DNA of 64,000 nucleotides from assembly GCF_016583565.1 (NCBI RefSeq), contig NZ_NRRF01000010.1, positions 54,985 through 118,984 of the forward strand, in the 5' to 3' direction. This document shows, one piece after another, positions 62,487-64,000 of the stretch. Positions within the stretch are counted from its first letter, which is position 1. Each line of letters starts with the position of its first letter. This stretch comes from Thiocystis violacea. GTDB lineage: Bacteria; Pseudomonadota; Gammaproteobacteria; Chromatiales; Chromatiaceae. The notes beneath the pieces were generated by a model that was not told the origin of the DNA, ran no database searches, and saw only the letters and a list, made by a program, of their open reading frames with translations. Made by a program: the position numbers and the translations under genes.

Positions 62487-63248
62487 GGGATCATCGATTT
62501 TTGCGAAGGCGCGGTATTCGTCTCCGAAGGCGATCATCAGCTCGGCGTCGATCAGCTCGGCCAGGGCGCCGACTTCCTCGAATCCGTCTATGCCGTCATC
62601 GTCGATCCGCCAGCGTCTGAATTGGACGCTATCAAGCAGGCGCGCGAATCCAACGAGGCATCGGAAACCGTTGTCCCGACAACCTTTGTCGATGATGCGG
62701 AACTGGTGTGGCGGCTGGTTGAAGTCCCCGGCAACACCCAAGAGCAAATCGCGCAGACGATGGGATGGAATACCCGCGTGGATGTGGCGCGCTATAAGGC
62801 GCTGCGGGTGCTGAAAGAGGCTGGCGCTTGGGATCAAGCGATTGTACCAACGTTTTCGTTTTTTGGTACAAGCCAAGATTTAGATGATGGTACAGACGCT
62901 GTACCAATTGGTACAGCGTCGCCATTCACCGAAGGCTTGCTCAGAAACATCCTCGACCTTCAGCCATACCAACAACTCGACCTGTGCCGCCTTCTTGCCA
63001 AGGGCAAGGGCCGCAAGGGTCACAAGTTCGGGAAGGCCGATTTCAAGGCTGGAGCTGAGCGCTACCGGGCGCTCAATGCGCTTGAGAAGGAAGCTGGCGC
63101 ACGCTTGGCTGTCATCCCTGACGCCGAGCAGTACGGCCAATATCTGCGTTCTGTCATCAAGGCCATCGCGCTCGATGGTGGCAGGACTGACCTTGTACTC
63201 GGCGGCGAGCTTGTCGGCGGTCTGCGACTTCGGATCATTTTGATTTGA
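62415..63248 (+). CDS. ParB-like partition/regulatory protein, N-terminus uncertain
   Basis: The readable core is AVFVSEGDHQLGVDQLG, VYAVIVDPP, ETVVPTTFVDDAELVWRL, then the helix-turn-helix NTQEQIAQTMGWNTRVDVAR, and SPFTEGLLRNILDLQPYQQL with KGKGRKGHKFGKADFKAGAE. These resemble ParB/RepB-type proteins of mobile elements. The first ATG that avoids the duplicated unit's head is at 62415 (277 residues), but the true start may differ. The last 25 residues lie beyond a junction near 63175 and look non-native. Confidence 0.5.
   Translation: MGNVLRPIPPIRLDRRQQSFDAPFGIIDFCEGAVFVSEGDHQLGVDQLGQGADFLESVYAVIVDPPASELDAIKQARESNEASETVVPTTFVDDAELVWRLVEVPGNTQEQIAQTMGWNTRVDVARYKALRVLKEAGAWDQAIVPTFSFFGTSQDLDDGTDAVPIGTASPFTEGLLRNILDLQPYQQLDLCRLLAKGKGRKGHKFGKADFKAGAERYRALNALEKEAGARLAVIPDAEQYGQYLRSVIKAIALDGGRTDLVLGGELVGGLRLRIILI
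62842..62920. promoter_or_regulatory. cluster of TTGGTACA half-sites with a 26-bp perfect palindrome
   Basis: Five (T)TGGTACA or complementary sites at 62842-62850, 62863-62870, 62888-62894, 62900-62907 and 62908-62915. Their GTAC cores start at 62844, 62866, 62890, 62901 and 62911, that is 22, 24, 11 and 10 bp apart. The last two form a perfect palindrome, 62895-62920. It lies inside the ParB-like coding frame. An operator or centromere-like site is an inference. Confidence 0.55.
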
Positions 63249-63525
63249 AGTGAGATCAGTCCGAGCCCCTTGCTTCTTCTCCATGCTGTACCGCTTCCCG
63301 CGCAGGTAGCTGGCCTGATCTGGGCGCAGGTTGCGCCGTCCGAAATTGTGGGCATTTGCACACTTTTTCCCGGCTCGACGAGCAGCGACGTTTGCGCTTC
63401 GTCCTGTTGCTTGGGCCGTCCGCACCGCTCGTTTTCCTTGTATTGCTTCAGGATCGCTTCGCGATTGCCACGCGCTCGACGTTATCGAAGTCCTTGCGGA
63501 TCTCGTTCTCGGCGTGCTGCGTCAT
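63171..63525 (-). pseudogene. broken ParB-like gene
   Basis: From ATG 63525 the minus strand reads MTQHAENEIRKDFDNVERVA, typical of ParB-like proteins, then hits a stop (63450-63448). Shifted frames continue with sense: RRNLRPDQASYLRGKRYSME and SQTADKLAAEYKVSPATIER, also ParB-like. At least one frameshift is needed, and recognisable sequence ends near 63171, where the plus-strand ParB-like gene also ends. Confidence 0.5.
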
Positions 63526-63529
63526 TGAA

Positions 63530-63712
63530 ATGGCGACGCAGGTCGCGCCCTACCGCATTCGTGTACCAAAACCGCCGATCTGGCGGCTTCCGGTTCCGGC
63601 GCCGGACCTGAAGGCGCCCGAAATCGCGGAAATCGCACACAGAACATTTTTGGAGTCAACCGCACCGCTAAATCGGGAAAATCGCCCGATTGACCCGCCT
63701 AAACCGGCCTGA
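63530..63712 (+). CDS. small hypothetical protein, doubtful
   Basis: 60 residues, Pro-rich (MATQVAPYRIRVPKPPIWRL...). Its ATG is 5 nt from the divergent start of the broken ParB-like gene; no ribosome binding site is visible. An AATCGGG/CCCGATT hairpin (63671-63691) lies near its end. Confidence 0.25.
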   Translation: MATQVAPYRIRVPKPPIWRLPVPAPDLKAPEIAEIAHRTFLESTAPLNRENRPIDPPKPA

Positions 63713-63750
63713 AAATACGCCTGCCCGATTTATTCAACGCAGGAAATTCG

Positions 63751-64000
63751 ATGGCTACACCTCGCACCGGCCGACCGCGCGGCCGACCTCGCGGAACCGT
63801 CCGATCTCACGCTGGCGAGATCCGCAAAGCGATTCAGGAGCACGCGCCCAAGCTGGTCGCGAAGCTGCTTGAAGCGGCCGAAGCCGGCGACGTGTCAGCG
63901 GCCAACGCCTTGTTGGATCGCGTAGCGCCCAAGCTGCGTCCCGCCGCGTGCACCTTCGAGGTGAGCGTCACAGGGTCTCAGACCGAGCTTGGGCAGCGCC
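63751..64000 (+). CDS. partial gene, basic N-terminus with helical domain (phage-type)
   Basis: Starts at ATG after AGGAAATTCG and runs off the window end. It begins MATPRTGRPRGRPRGTVRS, an AT-hook-like basic stretch, then KLVAKLLEAAEAGDVSAANA and LLDRVAPKLRPA. Similar small phage proteins are often placed before the terminase, but identification needs the missing part. Confidence 0.5.
   Translation, partial: MATPRTGRPRGRPRGTVRSHAGEIRKAIQEHAPKLVAKLLEAAEAGDVSAANALLDRVAPKLRPAACTFEVSVTGSQTELGQR

Larger units (their letters stand above)
55540..64000 (+). mobile_element. integrated element at tRNA-Leu, left part
   Basis: An intact tyrosine recombinase starts 258 nt after the tRNA 3' end, reading away from it. 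Small unknown genes, a phage/ICE-type primase-helicase and ParB-like genes follow. No copy of the tRNA 3' end was seen further right, so attR lies beyond the window. Phage head/tail or conjugation genes are not present in this part. Whether it is a prophage, a phage-inducible island or an integrative plasmid cannot be decided here. Confidence 0.85.

Noticed and set aside
62112..62876. 254-aa minus-strand frame through the duplicated unit
   Set aside because: Substitutions between the two copies are somewhat conservative in this frame, but the plus strand has clear ParB-like sequence from about 62500, and the copies are in different frames. Left undecided rather than annotated.
55540..64000. 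Right attachment site (second copy of the tRNA-Leu 3' end) inside the window
   Set aside because: No matching copy of the T-arm and acceptor sequence was found by eye, so the element end must lie further right.

Overview
The window is GC-rich chromosomal DNA of a gammaproteobacterium. The ribosomal-protein order, the E. coli-like lengths of RpoC, PpsA and the S10/spc/alpha proteins, a SufS-SufE fusion and an OmpA-family protein with a conserved GECW segment suggest Chromatiales (purple sulfur bacteria and relatives). That placement is an inference from family resemblance; no database search was possible and I would not name a genus.

Positions 1-23121 hold the informational core, all on the + strand: rpoC, then the str (rpsL-rpsG-fusA-tuf), S10 (rpsJ to rpsQ), spc (rplN to rpmJ) and alpha (rpsM-rpsK-rpsD-rpoA-rplQ) blocks, closed by a strong intrinsic terminator. 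A textbook sigma70 promoter lies between rpoC and rpsL and a second between rpmJ and rpsM. tuf and rpsJ are 4 nt apart, so there is no room for an E. coli-type S10 leader. Two oddities stand out: a roughly 100-residue insertion in RpoC, and a 224-bp MITE-like element with terminal inverted repeats between rpsN and rpsH.

Positions 23122-55454 are ordinary chromosome with mixed strands: an SAM hydroxide adenosyltransferase (DUF62), a DUF533/TerB-like protein, a DEAD-box helicase, a CarS-like membrane protein, a metallophosphoesterase, a DUF1134 lipoprotein-like protein, a previously unlisted 54-aa membrane protein, a large PAS/GAF/GGDEF/EAL protein preceded by tandem Met-Arg-stop minigenes, malQ, a methyltransferase, tRNA-Ser(GGA), a family-5 uracil-DNA glycosylase overlapping uvrC, pgsA, tRNA-Gly(GCC), sufS-sufE, the three-gene proton-translocating transhydrogenase (pntAa-pntAb-pntB), an AI-2E/PerM permease, ppsA, an Ala/Pro/Glu-rich anchored protein, a periplasmic 5'-nucleotidase, an alpha/beta hydrolase and an OmpA-family protein.

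From tRNA-Leu(TAA) (55455-55539) to the end of the window is the left part of an integrated mobile element. It has an intact tyrosine recombinase next to the tRNA, several small unknown genes, an 883-aa zinc-finger/TOPRIM/RecA-type primase-helicase, ParB-like genes (one of them broken) and the start of a further gene. Its right end lies outside the window. The segment 61.9-63.6 kb is the least explained: a duplicated 118-nt unit whose internal palindrome has diverged with compensatory changes, a cluster of TTGGTACA half-sites spaced by about one or two helical turns, and two ParB-like gene remnants meeting head to head. This is the best candidate here for something undescribed, but it may equally be a degenerating recombination scar.
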